64,000 nucleotides of DNA from assembly GCF_021654115.1 (NCBI RefSeq), contig NZ_JAIWJF010000004.1:1-64000 (forward strand). Direction: 5' to 3'. Source of the DNA: Furfurilactobacillus milii. Lineage in GTDB: Bacteria > Bacillota > Bacilli > Lactobacillales > Lactobacillaceae. Shown here one piece after another: positions 1-8,914 of this stretch (within the stretch, counting starts at the first letter, position 1; every line of letters begins with the position of its first letter). The translations under genes were made by a program, and so were the position numbers. Below the pieces are notes generated by a model. That model was not told the origin of the DNA and searched no databases. It saw only the letters and a program-made list of their open reading frames with translations.

Positions 1-8
1 CGGGTCAT
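1..8 (-). CDS. Start of a leftward gene cut by the window edge
   Basis: An ATG reads leftward from position 8 and is followed by ACC before the window ends. An AAAGAGG-type ribosome binding site lies about 9 nt upstream (around positions 17-24 on the plus strand, read in reverse). Only the first two codons are present, so the product cannot be named. The call rests only on start codon plus Shine-Dalgarno spacing. Confidence 0.35.
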
Positions 9-476
9 GAAGATACCTCTTTCTTGTTTGTGGTGAATTAAGAATAGGTCTTCATGGCCTTTTTGACTAGTCTGAATAAAGAACTGGTCTAGTAGAGCAG
101 GTGTTGCACTTCAATTTTAAATCGAGGGTTTTATAAAATCATTAAAATAGTAATATTAGTGACTTTATAGGGTCTTAAATGCCTGACACGACTGACTTTC
201 CAATTAATTCGAAATAGTTTTAGTCTTTTCACGTTTAAATATGTAATTTTTAAAAGCATCGCTCGTTTTTAAATTTAGAAATTAAAAAACGTCATCACAT
301 GATGTGACAACGCTTATTAGACCTATACCTTTTGTACGAACGCTGTTTTATGTCTTTATATTTCGCAAAGTGATACAATGTACACAATTTAGTAAACCAT
401 TATTTTTATATGTCATGATTTTTACTAGAGTCGTGACATTAGCGAAAAAAACTATCAATATTAGGAATTGACACAA
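9..476. other. AT-rich intergenic region, no gene seen
   Basis: This stretch is AT-rich and no reading frame with a ribosome binding site was found apart from the edge gene. It holds a short perfect palindrome, TCACAT-G-ATGTGA, at 295-307, which could be a regulator site. It does not contain a copy of the structured A/B repeat found in most other large gaps of the window. Confidence 0.5.
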
Positions 477-519
477 AAGACCGCCAAGAAAAGTAATTTT
501 TTCTTGGCGGTCTTTTAAC
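477..519. terminator. Bidirectional intrinsic terminator
   Basis: Perfect long stem AAAAGACCGCCAAGAAAA paired with its complement around a short loop, A-run on one side and T-run on the other. It ends the leftward small membrane-protein transcript (stop at 563). Confidence 0.85.
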
Positions 520-562
520 ATTGTTCAGTTATATTTCAACAAAAATCTACATATTTCACACT

Positions 563-835
563 TTAACGGATCAACCAGATTCCCCAAGCCACATCAACAA
601 TCGCAATGACAACAGCGATAGCTAACATAGTTGGCAGGCCCAGGATTAATGACACTAGCAATAAAATCACATCAATTGTCATAATCACGACGAAGGCGCC
701 AGTGGTCAGTCCTTTACGTTGACGCTTGGGTTGGCCCGTCATTTGGGCTGACAAACGCAGATCCTCAGGCATTTTTTCTTCCGATGTGGATGTTTCTGGC
801 GTGTAATCGAAGTGTTCCAACGGATCTTTATCCAT
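563..835 (-). CDS. Small two-helix membrane protein, unknown function
   Basis: A 90-residue protein with an acidic, Pro/Glu-rich N-terminal half (about residues 1-40), a short basic stretch (KRQRKG), and two hydrophobic segments near residues 45-65 and 67-88 that should span the membrane. I do not recognise a family. The start is placed at ATG 835 because AAGAGGG lies 9-10 nt upstream; an upstream in-frame GTG at 844 overlaps that binding site and is less likely. It is monocistronic, followed by a strong terminator. Membrane location is inferred from hydrophobicity only. Confidence 0.7.
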   Translation of the reverse strand: MDKDPLEHFDYTPETSTSEEKMPEDLRLSAQMTGQPKRQRKGLTTGAFVVIMTIDVILLLVSLILGLPTMLAIAVVIAIVDVAWGIWLIR

Positions 836-977
836 AACGGTCACCCTCTTATTTTTAATGCTGTCAGTTTAACCCGAAAACAAAAAAATAAGCTGAATTG
901 CGTTCCGTTTCACGCTTTTTACGCTCTTGTTAACGTGTTGGTAAGTTAAGATAACACGTTTAAATTTCCGTACAAAA

Positions 978-1850
978 CTACGCTTCTTCACCCCACCACA
1001 GTTTGACCAACGCTTGCGTGCCGTCGTTACCCAGATGTTTGTCATCAACCAATTGTTCGTAAAGCTGTTTGGCCGCAGCAGTTGCTGGCAGGTTCAAGTG
1101 CATTTTATCTGCCTCATCCAGCGCAATTCGCAAATCTTTCAAAAAGTGTTTCGCAAAGAAACCAGGCGTGTAATCATGCTTGAAGATCCGCGGGACATAC
1201 GTGTCCATCGACCAATTATCCGCACCGCCTGCACTCAAGGTCGCCAACACGTCCGACAAGTTTAACCCTGCTGCCTTGGCGTAGACCAACATTTCGGTCA
1301 ATCCCGTCATTGTGCCCGCAATCATAATTTGGTTGGCCATTTTAGCGTGTTGACCAGCGCCTGCCTCGCCAAACCGGTGAACAGACTTGCCAACTTGGTT
1401 AAACAACGGTAGTACTTTATCAAACGTGGCTTGATCACCACCCACCATAATTGTCAGAGTGGCATTCTGTGCGCCAATATCACCACCAGAAACAGGCGCA
1501 TCCAGTGCTGTTACATGGTGTGCTGGCGCTGCCTCCGCAATCCGTTTGGCAAGGGTCGGCGTACTCGTTGTCATATCCACAACAATACTGCCAGGTTTAA
1601 CACCCGCGAAAATACCGTCATCGTCAAAATAAATGGCCTCAACATCTTGTGGGTACCCCACCATACTAAAGACGACATCACTTTGTTCGGCAACTGCTTT
1701 TGGATTGGACGCCCATGTTGCACCATTTGCGACCAATTTGTCAGTCTTAGACTTTGTTCGGTTATAAACCGTTAGCGTATTGCCAGCCTCCAACAGATGC
1801 GCCGCAATCGCGCCACCCATAACACCTGTTCCAATAAACCCAATTTTCAT
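978..1850 (-). CDS. Beta-hydroxyacid dehydrogenase (3-hydroxyisobutyrate dehydrogenase family)
   Basis: A 290-residue NAD(P)-dependent oxidoreductase. The N-terminal Rossmann fold starts with GFIGTGVMG (residues 4-12). The family substrate-binding signature DAPVSGG is at 117-123 and the catalytic lysine is K170 in the KMANQ segment. Family members oxidise 3-hydroxyisobutyrate, or reduce tartronate semialdehyde, glyoxylate or succinic semialdehyde; the substrate here cannot be read from sequence. The chosen ATG (1850) has GAGGAGG 7 nt upstream; the extra five upstream residues encode the binding site itself. Cytosolic, apparently a single-gene unit. Confidence 0.88.
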   Translation of the reverse strand: MKIGFIGTGVMGGAIAAHLLEAGNTLTVYNRTKSKTDKLVANGATWASNPKAVAEQSDVVFSMVGYPQDVEAIYFDDDGIFAGVKPGSIVVDMTTSTPTLAKRIAEAAPAHHVTALDAPVSGGDIGAQNATLTIMVGGDQATFDKVLPLFNQVGKSVHRFGEAGAGQHAKMANQIMIAGTMTGLTEMLVYAKAAGLNLSDVLATLSAGGADNWSMDTYVPRIFKHDYTPGFFAKHFLKDLRIALDEADKMHLNLPATAAAKQLYEQLVDDKHLGNDGTQALVKLWWGEEA

Positions 1851-1937
1851 ATTTGTCCTCCTCACATCGTTCGTTTACAGACACAGTATACTGCCTCAAG
1901 TCAGGGATAGGTCAATCATCAGATAACGTCTTTTTGC

Positions 1938-1970
1938 AAAAGAAAAACAACCTACCCCATTTAGTAGATT
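1938..1970 (-). terminator. Intrinsic terminator of the HIT gene
   Basis: On the minus strand AATCTAC pairs with GTAGGTT around a short loop and is followed by a T-rich run. It lies between the HIT gene stop (2005) and the dehydrogenase gene. Confidence 0.65.
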
Positions 1971-2004
1971 GCTTATCATAAAATTCTCAAATCCAAACGA
2001 ATAC

Positions 2005-2394
2005 TTATTTCAACTTACGTGGAATCAGATTCCGAACACCACCCTCTGGCACCTTCATGTCACCATAGTAACGTGGAATTAAGTGAACGTGCGCGTGAAA
2101 CACCGTTTGTCCAGCATCTGCCCCTAGGTTCATTCCAATGTTATAAGCATCTGGCTGGTAACGTTCGTCCAAAATCTGCTTCATTTGGACGACAAGATCA
2201 TCAATGGCGTTTTTCTCGTCCTTAGTTAATCCCCACCAATTTTCTACGTGGCGACGTGGCACGATCAAAGTGTGGCCCGGGTTAACCGGTTTGATATCCC
2301 AAAACGCCTTAGCGAAGTCGTTTTGCAAAATAATATCCTTATCCGCTTTTTCGCAAAACGGACAACCAGGTAACGTTTCAAACTTGGTTTCCAA
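2005..2394 (-). CDS. hit: HIT family nucleotide-binding protein
   Basis: A 129-residue histidine-triad protein. The active-site motif HAHVH is at residues 100-104, with H102 as expected nucleophile, followed by LIPR. An N-terminal CPFC pair (11-14) is the zinc-binding type seen in many bacterial HIT proteins. The family hydrolyses nucleoside phosphoramidates and dinucleotides; the physiological substrate is unknown. Translation most likely starts at a TTG (2394) because GGGAGG lies 7-10 nt upstream and no ATG fits. The upstream gene on the same strand (2432) ends 37 nt away, so the two are probably co-transcribed. Confidence 0.88.
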   Translation of the reverse strand: METKFETLPGCPFCEKADKDIILQNDFAKAFWDIKPVNPGHTLIVPRRHVENWWGLTKDEKNAIDDLVVQMKQILDERYQPDAYNIGMNLGADAGQTVFHAHVHLIPRYYGDMKVPEGGVRNLIPRKLK

Positions 2395-2431
2395 AGTGCT
2401 CCCCTCCCGTAATGTCTGTTACAACGTGTGT

Positions 2432-3106
2432 TTAGGCAACTTGCTTACGACTCAAACGGCGAGCACGGCGGCGACGGTGATTGCTGACCAACAACAGGAC
2501 CCACAAAATTCCACTGACAATAATGATAATCGTCGTCCACATTTGATAACCTTTCACGTGTTCGGCAAAGTATTCTAACGTATCGTCGTGGTAGTTAGCA
2601 CTAGCTTGGGTCAACACCTGACTACTAATCAAGTTGACGACGGCATCACTAGCAGCAGTTCCGGCTAATCCAATTGACGACGCCTGCTGATTCACATCAT
2701 CGCGAACAGCACTGCGCATAGCTGCCGTGTTGAAATCTAAACTTTCACCAGCATACGTTTCTCGTGTACCAGTCTTTAATGTAGCTTTGATTAAATCGTC
2801 TGTTGCTAAACTCGTTGGCAAGTTTTTAGCTTGCAATTGACTGGCTACTTCCGCGTGCACCCGACTGATGACGGTTGGTGTTTGAATTGCCCCTTCCATA
2901 AAAGTGCCGCTTAACACAGTCAAACGGACGATCAGGGCTAACACAAAGATGAGGCCAACCAAAAAGCTCAGAAATCCATGGGGCTTTTTTTGCTTAGTGA
3001 ATCCCTGTGATGCTGGTTGTTGTGGTGATTGCGGTATCGAACCACGTTGCTTGGCATCATACCGTTGTGTGCGACTCATTGGTTGTTCTTGATTGTTATT
3101 TTTCAT
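2432..3106 (-). CDS. Membrane protein with N- and C-terminal anchors, unknown function
   Basis: A 224-residue protein of unrecognised family. A hydrophilic Gln/Lys-rich leader (1-43) precedes a hydrophobic segment at about 44-66. A long middle region rich in Ala, Ser and Thr should be extracytoplasmic. A second membrane segment lies near 190-208 and is followed by a very basic tail (RRRRARR). The start is uncertain: neither the ATG at 3106 nor the ATG ten codons later has a clear Shine-Dalgarno sequence. It sits directly upstream of the HIT gene. Confidence 0.7.
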   Translation of the reverse strand: MKNNNQEQPMSRTQRYDAKQRGSIPQSPQQPASQGFTKQKKPHGFLSFLVGLIFVLALIVRLTVLSGTFMEGAIQTPTVISRVHAEVASQLQAKNLPTSLATDDLIKATLKTGTRETYAGESLDFNTAAMRSAVRDDVNQQASSIGLAGTAASDAVVNLISSQVLTQASANYHDDTLEYFAEHVKGYQMWTTIIIIVSGILWVLLLVSNHRRRRARRLSRKQVA

Positions 3107-3280
3107 ATTGATAGTTTAGCACATTCTGCTGAAAATGCCCTTTTCGCAAACGTTAAGAATCGCATAAGGACGGCATTATAAATTTAAAATTATCATATAA
3201 GAAAATTTTCAACAGCGCGTTTGAAACCCCCGCTATACTTTAAAGCAATTAGAGAGAGCACTACGAAAGAGGGAATTCAT

Positions 3281-4597
3281 ATGCATGAATATAAAACAAA
3301 CCGGGCGTTTCGAACGCTCGTCAACGTTGGCATCATCGATCAAATTGGTAGTGGTTTATACAGTATCGTCTTTTTAATCTACGCCGCCACACTGCCATTC
3401 AAAACACTGGCCGTTTCCATAGCCTCCATTGCATGGGTCATACCCGCCTTAGCAAACATCTTTACCGGATATTTGGCCGACCGAACGTTTAATAAACGAC
3501 ACGCAATGTGGTTCTCGTATTTTGTTCAAACCATCTTATTTCTGATCATCGCATCACTGATTGGCCGTTCAACCAAAGAAGGTATTTTCTTCTTCATCAT
3601 GGCATTGGATATCATAGCCCGCCTACTTGGTGATTACGGCAATAGTCTATCCACGCCACTTATGAAACACATTGTCGCGCCAGAACACATGAATGAAGCC
3701 ACTTCAATCGGCACCGCCATTGGTAGTTTGGTCCAGATTGTGGCTTCAGCGCTAGGTGCCACACTAATTGTCGCACTTCACCATCAGTACGATCTGTTCG
3801 CTTTACTGGACGCACTCACATTCTTAGTTGCCGGCGTAATCTTCTTTATTGCTCGTCATCAATATGATCAAGCCGAATCTGAAGTTCATAAATCTGTTCT
3901 GACCGCTAAAGCATCTCGCTTGGCGGAAAACAGTGAAGCAAAAGAAGGTTTTGGCACTAGTTTCAAATTGGCAATGCAAGAATTTACGCAAAACTCCTTC
4001 TTATTATTTATGATTGTTGCAGGGTTGGCCGTCAACCTACTAGGTACCGCCATCGATCCATTATCAAACTTGATTTTTCTCCACATGAGCAGCTTTTGGT
4101 TTATCAACTACGGCTACACCATTGCACTGCTCGATATCGTCTTTTCCGTTGGTTCTATTGCGGGGGCAGTGTTCGTTAATGACATGCTTAAAAACACGTC
4201 AATGGTCACCCTCCTTGCCGCTTCAATGGGACTATTGGTACTAGTTGCGATCGACATGTTGACCCTCCACAACCTATGGATTCTGCTGGTCCTTTTCTTC
4301 GGCACCGCTTACTTGCTAGGCAAAATCAATCCACGCTTCAACGCAGTCATTATTAACACTGTGCCAGATGATCACCTGGCCGCTACCGGTGGCGTCATAA
4401 GCACAGTCATGATGATTGGTGCCCCTGTAGGTCAGTTTGTCTTCCTGACATTAGCAAACGTTATCAGCATTCCTGTATCCCTCATTATTTATGGCATTAG
4501 TTCACTGGTTGTTACCATTCTGATCTTAGTCCGTGGTGCTGGTCGTTTGACTAAAAACGATCCCACGACTGCTCGATACAATGAGGCTCATGTTTAA
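3281..4597 (+). CDS. MFS transporter, drug/macrolide-efflux type
   Basis: A 438-residue major facilitator protein with about 12 hydrophobic segments. The loop between TM2 and TM3 carries a GYLADRTFNKRHAM segment, matching the MFS motif A pattern (GxLADRxxxRR-like). Members of this subgroup export drugs, peptides or siderophores; the substrate is unknown. Start ATG 3281 is chosen because GAAAGAGGG lies 7 nt upstream; an upstream in-frame ATG at 3221 has no binding site. No regulator is adjacent on the upstream side, but a MerR-type gene follows after a 320-nt gap. Confidence 0.85.
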   Translation: MHEYKTNRAFRTLVNVGIIDQIGSGLYSIVFLIYAATLPFKTLAVSIASIAWVIPALANIFTGYLADRTFNKRHAMWFSYFVQTILFLIIASLIGRSTKEGIFFFIMALDIIARLLGDYGNSLSTPLMKHIVAPEHMNEATSIGTAIGSLVQIVASALGATLIVALHHQYDLFALLDALTFLVAGVIFFIARHQYDQAESEVHKSVLTAKASRLAENSEAKEGFGTSFKLAMQEFTQNSFLLFMIVAGLAVNLLGTAIDPLSNLIFLHMSSFWFINYGYTIALLDIVFSVGSIAGAVFVNDMLKNTSMVTLLAASMGLLVLVAIDMLTLHNLWILLVLFFGTAYLLGKINPRFNAVIINTVPDDHLAATGGVISTVMMIGAPVGQFVFLTLANVISIPVSLIIYGISSLVVTILILVRGAGRLTKNDPTTARYNEAHV

Positions 4598-4720
4598 TTT
4601 CTCATGCTTAGCAACTACGGTACAACAGAAATTTTGAATCTGATTTCAAGCGACTTTCGTGAACTTCGCGGCTACACTCAAATAGCTTCGCGTGAAGCTT
4701 GCGCATATGCCAGACAAGAA

Positions 4721-4800
4721 AGTCAACATTGATACCGACCGTGAAAGTAACGTTAATTCGGTGGTTTGCCCGAATTTAGGTTACTGACGGCCGCAAGTAC
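4721..4800 (+). repeat. Structured repeat, subtype A, truncated copy (A1)
   Basis: Carries the 5' arm (GTCAACATTGATACC), the CCGTGAAAG strand and an intact second hairpin (GTAAC...GTTAC arms around AATTCGG/CCGAATT). The third and fourth hairpins and the 3' closing arm are missing. It is a decayed remnant lying in the 320-nt gap between the MFS and MerR genes; nothing else was recognised in that gap. Confidence 0.75.
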
Positions 4801-4920
4801 AGCAACCATCACAACTTTCAAGCCCGAAACACTTGACCTTTAACTGCAGCGCTTCTATAGTGAATGCTAATTCAATAAAATAATTAACTTAATGAATAAC
4901 ATTAGAAAAGGAGTGGCTGC

Positions 4921-5343
4921 ATGTACACAGTTCAAGAAGTCGCCAAGAAGCTCGGCATGACGACCTATTCAATTCGTTACTATGATGATCACGGCTTGTT
5001 GCCTTTTGTTAAACGTGACGAAAACAACAATCGGCTATTTGACGAGGATGCCGTTGAATGGGTCAACTTAGTTCGTTGCTTCCGTTCGACAGGCATGCCG
5101 ATTGCCGAAGTACACCATTACATCGACCTGATGTTAGCTGGTGATGAGACAATTCCTGAGCGTTACCAAATGATGTTAACGCAGCAGTCCCGTGCTCAAG
5201 AACAGCTAGCCGCCAAAGAACGTCAGCTTGCAAAAATTAACACCAAGGTTTCCCATTACGCCAAACTAATGAATACCGATGCTCCCGATGATTACGTTCC
5301 TAATCAAGCACAACCTGATAATGATCAGGTTTCTGTGAGCTAA
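4921..5343 (+). CDS. MerR family transcriptional regulator
   Basis: A 140-residue DNA-binding protein. The MerR winged helix-turn-helix starts at residue 1 (YTVQEVAKKLGMTTYSIRYY, then DHGLLPF) and is followed by the second half of the DNA-binding domain and a coiled-coil linker (about 80-115). No cysteine cluster for metal sensing is visible, so the effector is unknown. The subgroup resembles MerR proteins found next to oxidoreductases in lactobacilli. RBS AAAAGGAG lies 7 nt before ATG. A terminator follows immediately, so it is monocistronic. Confidence 0.9.
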   Translation: MYTVQEVAKKLGMTTYSIRYYDDHGLLPFVKRDENNNRLFDEDAVEWVNLVRCFRSTGMPIAEVHHYIDLMLAGDETIPERYQMMLTQQSRAQEQLAAKERQLAKINTKVSHYAKLMNTDAPDDYVPNQAQPDNDQVSVS

Positions 5344-5346
5344 TTT

Positions 5347-5391
5347 AAAAGATTAAGTGCCGCACTTTTACGTGCTGTACTTAATCTTTTT
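5347..5391 (+). terminator. Intrinsic terminator after merR-type gene
   Basis: AAAGATTAAGT pairs with ACTTAATCTTT around an inner GCAC/GTGC-containing stem-loop, followed by six T. Confidence 0.85.
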
Positions 5392-5491
5392 TATTATTCC
5401 TGATAATTTTTCTGTTATAGTTCAGCCCCTGTCGCACTTGCTTTCATCCTTATTTTCAATATTCACATAACAAAAAAGTGATAAAAACCAT

Positions 5492-5520
5492 TTGACAGTT
5501 ATAATAGTTTTGTTTATAGT
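5492..5520 (+). promoter_or_regulatory. Sigma-70 type promoter of the Spx-like gene
   Basis: TTGACA (5492-5497), a 17-nt spacer and TATAGT (5515-5520). It precedes the Spx-like start codon by about 125 nt, leaving a long 5' leader. No other gene lies in the 300-nt gap. Confidence 0.75.
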
Positions 5521-5644
5521 AATCATTAGAGAAACGAATAACATTACACAATTCCATTACTGATTAAGCAAAATTGTGAGACATATACGACCCTCATGTC
5601 GTTTGCAAAACACACTCACAATTTCCACACGAGGAGGACTGCAC

Positions 5645-6082
5645 ATGCTACACATTTACACGATTGGTTCATCAACTTCATGCCGCCGGGCCGTTAAGTG
5701 GCTCAAGGATAAAAAGGTTCCTTTCCAAGAACATCCTATCGACACAACAGATAACTTATCCGTCAAGACCCGTGAAAAGCTTTCGACGAGCACGGTTAAA
5801 CAATTCTTGGCCGCTAGTGAAAATGGTTGCGATGAATTATTAGCCCCTCGCTCATTAACCATGCAGGAATTATCCAAAGTGATGGATCTGACTAGCTTAG
5901 GTCTAACGGAAATGATCAACGTTATCGCCAAACATCCAAAGATGCTCCGCTGGCCAATTGCATTTGACGACCACCGGCAAATCTTACAAGTCGGCTTCAA
6001 CGATGATGAGTTTGGCACATTTATCCCACGTAAACTTAGAAAAATGGAACTTAATAATATCCTCTCCCGTTTGAACGGGTAA
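5645..6082 (+). CDS. Spx/ArsC-family transcriptional regulator, first redox Cys replaced by Ser
   Basis: A 145-residue Spx-like protein. Spx binds the RNA polymerase alpha C-terminal domain and rewires transcription under disulfide stress through a CxxC switch at residues 10-13. Here the segment reads SSTSC, so position 10 is Ser and only C13 remains. The rest matches: RxAxxWL after the motif, an LRWPIAFDD stretch near 100 and the FIPRKLRKMEL tail. It is likely a paralogue without a classical disulfide switch, perhaps controlled by abundance. Start ATG 5645 has GAGGAGG upstream; the upstream in-frame extension contains no binding site. Confidence 0.85.
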   Translation: MLHIYTIGSSTSCRRAVKWLKDKKVPFQEHPIDTTDNLSVKTREKLSTSTVKQFLAASENGCDELLAPRSLTMQELSKVMDLTSLGLTEMINVIAKHPKMLRWPIAFDDHRQILQVGFNDDEFGTFIPRKLRKMELNNILSRLNG

Positions 6083-6087
6083 GAGAA

Positions 6088-6123
6088 AAGGAAAGTCGCA
6101 TTAATTGTGACTTTCCTTTTTTA
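6088..6123 (+). terminator. Intrinsic terminator after Spx-like gene
   Basis: AAAGGAAAGTC pairs with GACTTTCCTTT around a short loop and is followed by a T-run. Confidence 0.85.
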
Positions 6124-6219
6124 TTTGCGAATAAGCACAATAAGACATGTGTTATCTTTGCGCTGTAAAAACGTTTCATTACCGGTCAACCCTAGGTATA
6201 TAAGCAAGGAGTCTAATAA

Positions 6220-8823
6220 ATGTCCTTACAACAAAAAGCAAAACACATGTCAGCATGTCACTACAAATTGTACAAATCCGGCAAGTTTTGGATCACTGCA
6301 AGTGTTGCAATATTTGCTATCGAAGCTGGCGGCTTAACACAGGTCGATGCAGCGACCACCAGTGCCAATCCGACAATCACAATCACACAGTCGGCATCTC
6401 AAAACAGTACTGATCAATCTTCATCGGTTACTTTGACAACACCAAATCAACAGCAGAGTAGCCAATCACCTCAAAACTCGCAAGTGGATAGCCAAACAAG
6501 CATGACTCCGACCAGCACAACTACTAGCCAAGCAAAGTCTGGGGCAACTGAATCTTCAGCCACTTCATCAAGTTTGACTGCCCCATCGGCCGCCTCTGAG
6601 AAAACATCAGCATCCGCTACCATCTCTGATGAGACCAAAACACCTGCCGTTACGCCCATTAATAGTGAAGAAACAAGGGCATCGTCTGTTACGGCCACTT
6701 CTGAAAGCAATCAGTCACCTTCAACACAAGCAACAAGTGTCACCAGTGCTGCCGAATCAAGTGACACCAATGAATCCACGTCAGTCTCAAATCGAAATGC
6801 AACGCTGATGGCGGCTAGCATTCCCGCAACAACAAACACCCAAATCATGGCGACCACAGCAACGATAACCGCTGATTCTACTCATGCGGATTCAGATATC
6901 GTTGACATTGAAGACGCTCAGCTAAAGCAGGCCATGTTGAACGCTTTTCAAGTAACCTCAGGTGAATTAACTTATGGTGACGTGCGCCACATTACGTTTG
7001 CCCACAATAAAAATGAAATTACAATTCTCCTGATCCCGACAACTACTGTGAACCCAATCACGAGTTTAAAAGGACTTGAAGTATTACGCGAATTGCCAGA
7101 AGGCTGGGGTGTTCAACTGTTGGTGTACCTTAAGCCCGGGGTTTCTTTGGTACCGCTCACAGGACTCCACATGACCACGGCTTTTGACATTCAACAAGAT
7201 GGGGCCGGTAATTGGACTGACGCTGATATTGCGGCGTTGAACTCCCTGACGTTTGGGGGACTTGACTATTACTGGGGTATCGAATTCGTTGGTAAAACAT
7301 CCATGACGAATACCACCGGCTTGCGTGATGACCAAATCTTAAAATTAGATCCAATGTTTACCAAGGCTTCACAGGCAAATCCAGACGGCCTATTTCTGTC
7401 CCTATCTAATCAGCGTCTTTCAGATTTTTCTTACTTTGCCAAATTTTCAAACGTTCGTATTTTTTCAGTGAATAATTATCGTGTCTATACCAATCCAATT
7501 CATATCGCTCAAACTGGTGACGACATCAACATCGCGAGCCAGACCATTGGTATCGATGGCAAACCCATTTTAACTGGCTACAAAACTTATAATAGTGACA
7601 CGCCCATTGTAACTATTGATGGCGATCATTACGTTATCAGTGGCTCAAAACAGTATGCCAACATTGGTTACATCATTATTTCCAATCAGTACGGTGTCAG
7701 TGGCTACCCAATGTACACGGCCGTCGAGTACGCGAATGGCAACACCCTGCTTCAAACGGGTATGGAATATTATCGAACGACATGGGGCAACGTCAGCGTT
7801 AATTATGTTGATGAAGACGGCAATGTTCTCGCAGACGCACAACACATTAACGGTGATGTCGGCCGGGCTTATGCCACTACGCCTAAACCAATAGCCGGCT
7901 ATAGCGTTAGCCGCATTGACGGCAATGCTAACGGAACCTTTACCACTGAATTACAAACGGTTACGTATGTTTACACCAAAAATATTGTTAAGGGTGCTGA
8001 TGTTCTAGTCACTTATGCGGACCAGTACGGCAATGAAATTGCCCCATCTGAAAAGTTAACGGGAAATATTGGGGACTCCTTTACATCGTCGGTTAAGCCC
8101 GTTGATGGTTACACATTTGACCACGTTGAAGGTAATGAAACCGGCGTATTTACGGATGAAGATCAAACCATCACGTATGTTTATACCAAAGACGCTGTTC
8201 GCGGTGGCGATATTACCGTTAAGTACGTTGATACAGACGGCACTGAAATCGCCCCAACAGAAATACTATCTGGCAATGTTGGTGACACTTATGCAACGGC
8301 CATTATGCATATCGATGGCTACACGTTATCAACAATTGACGGTAACGCAAACGGCACATTTACGAATACAGACCAAATAATCACATATATTTATGTGAAA
8401 GAAGATGGGCAAAATCCATCTGACAATAATAATGACGGCGACGGGCAGCCAGACGTTAAAGTACCAGATTCCTCAAATGACAACAATGGCGATAACCCAA
8501 CGATCTCTGAAGTACCAGATTATTCAAGCGATGTGCTTGGCAGCGAAACTGCAAATCAAATGACACCAAGCCAGTCCACTAGCTTACTCCCGACCGCTGT
8601 TAGTTCTTCCTCCGCTGCATCTAACGTGGCAGGACCTAGCTCTCAAAGTCAGCAGTTACCACAATCGGAAGCAGCTAACAACACAAGTCAGCCAATCGAT
8701 AACCGCAGTCAAGAATTACCCAATACAGGCATGCACGAGAATCGTTTGGCAGCAATGTTAGGTGCCATACTGCTAGTTTTACTGGGAACAATTCCTTTTT
8801 CTAGCAAACGTAAACACGATTAA
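6220..8823 (+). CDS. LPxTG-anchored mucin-binding (MucBP) surface protein
   Basis: An 867-residue sortase substrate. The N-terminus carries a KxYKxGKxW-type signal (YKLYKSGKFW, about 15-24) with a hydrophobic core and a likely cleavage near VDA (42-44). A Ser/Thr-rich low-complexity stalk spans about 45-215. A globular region with a leucine-rich-repeat feel spans about 225-520. Three MucBP repeats follow at about 525-590, 593-660 and 662-727, each with a VxYVDxDG start and GTFT/GVFT then TYVYxK end. A second Ser/Gln/Pro stalk leads to LPNTG (833-837), a membrane helix and a KRKHD tail. Family role is adhesion to mucus or glycans. RBS AAGGAG precedes ATG 6220; it forms its own transcription unit. 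Confidence 0.93.
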   Translation: MSLQQKAKHMSACHYKLYKSGKFWITASVAIFAIEAGGLTQVDAATTSANPTITITQSASQNSTDQSSSVTLTTPNQQQSSQSPQNSQVDSQTSMTPTSTTTSQAKSGATESSATSSSLTAPSAASEKTSASATISDETKTPAVTPINSEETRASSVTATSESNQSPSTQATSVTSAAESSDTNESTSVSNRNATLMAASIPATTNTQIMATTATITADSTHADSDIVDIEDAQLKQAMLNAFQVTSGELTYGDVRHITFAHNKNEITILLIPTTTVNPITSLKGLEVLRELPEGWGVQLLVYLKPGVSLVPLTGLHMTTAFDIQQDGAGNWTDADIAALNSLTFGGLDYYWGIEFVGKTSMTNTTGLRDDQILKLDPMFTKASQANPDGLFLSLSNQRLSDFSYFAKFSNVRIFSVNNYRVYTNPIHIAQTGDDINIASQTIGIDGKPILTGYKTYNSDTPIVTIDGDHYVISGSKQYANIGYIIISNQYGVSGYPMYTAVEYANGNTLLQTGMEYYRTTWGNVSVNYVDEDGNVLADAQHINGDVGRAYATTPKPIAGYSVSRIDGNANGTFTTELQTVTYVYTKNIVKGADVLVTYADQYGNEIAPSEKLTGNIGDSFTSSVKPVDGYTFDHVEGNETGVFTDEDQTITYVYTKDAVRGGDITVKYVDTDGTEIAPTEILSGNVGDTYATAIMHIDGYTLSTIDGNANGTFTNTDQIITYIYVKEDGQNPSDNNNDGDGQPDVKVPDSSNDNNGDNPTISEVPDYSSDVLGSETANQMTPSQSTSLLPTAVSSSSAASNVAGPSSQSQQLPQSEAANNTSQPIDNRSQELPNTGMHENRLAAMLGAILLVLLGTIPFSSKRKHD

Positions 8824-8839
8824 TATCCACATTGATTGC

Positions 8840-8893
8840 AAAACAAACACCCCAGAAGTGAGTTATCAAGACTCAGTTTCGGGGTGTTTGTTT
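8840..8893. terminator. Bidirectional terminator between surface protein and SDR genes
   Basis: AAACAAACACCCC pairs perfectly with GGGGTGTTTGTTT around an inner loop; the genes on both sides converge on it. Confidence 0.88.
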
Positions 8894-8914
8894 TAGTTTG
8901 AATTAAGTTATGCC

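Noticed and set aside
2204..2578. 124-codon rightward frame across the HIT gene
   Set aside because: Antisense to the HIT gene and the next membrane protein gene, both of which have family motifs or sensible layout.
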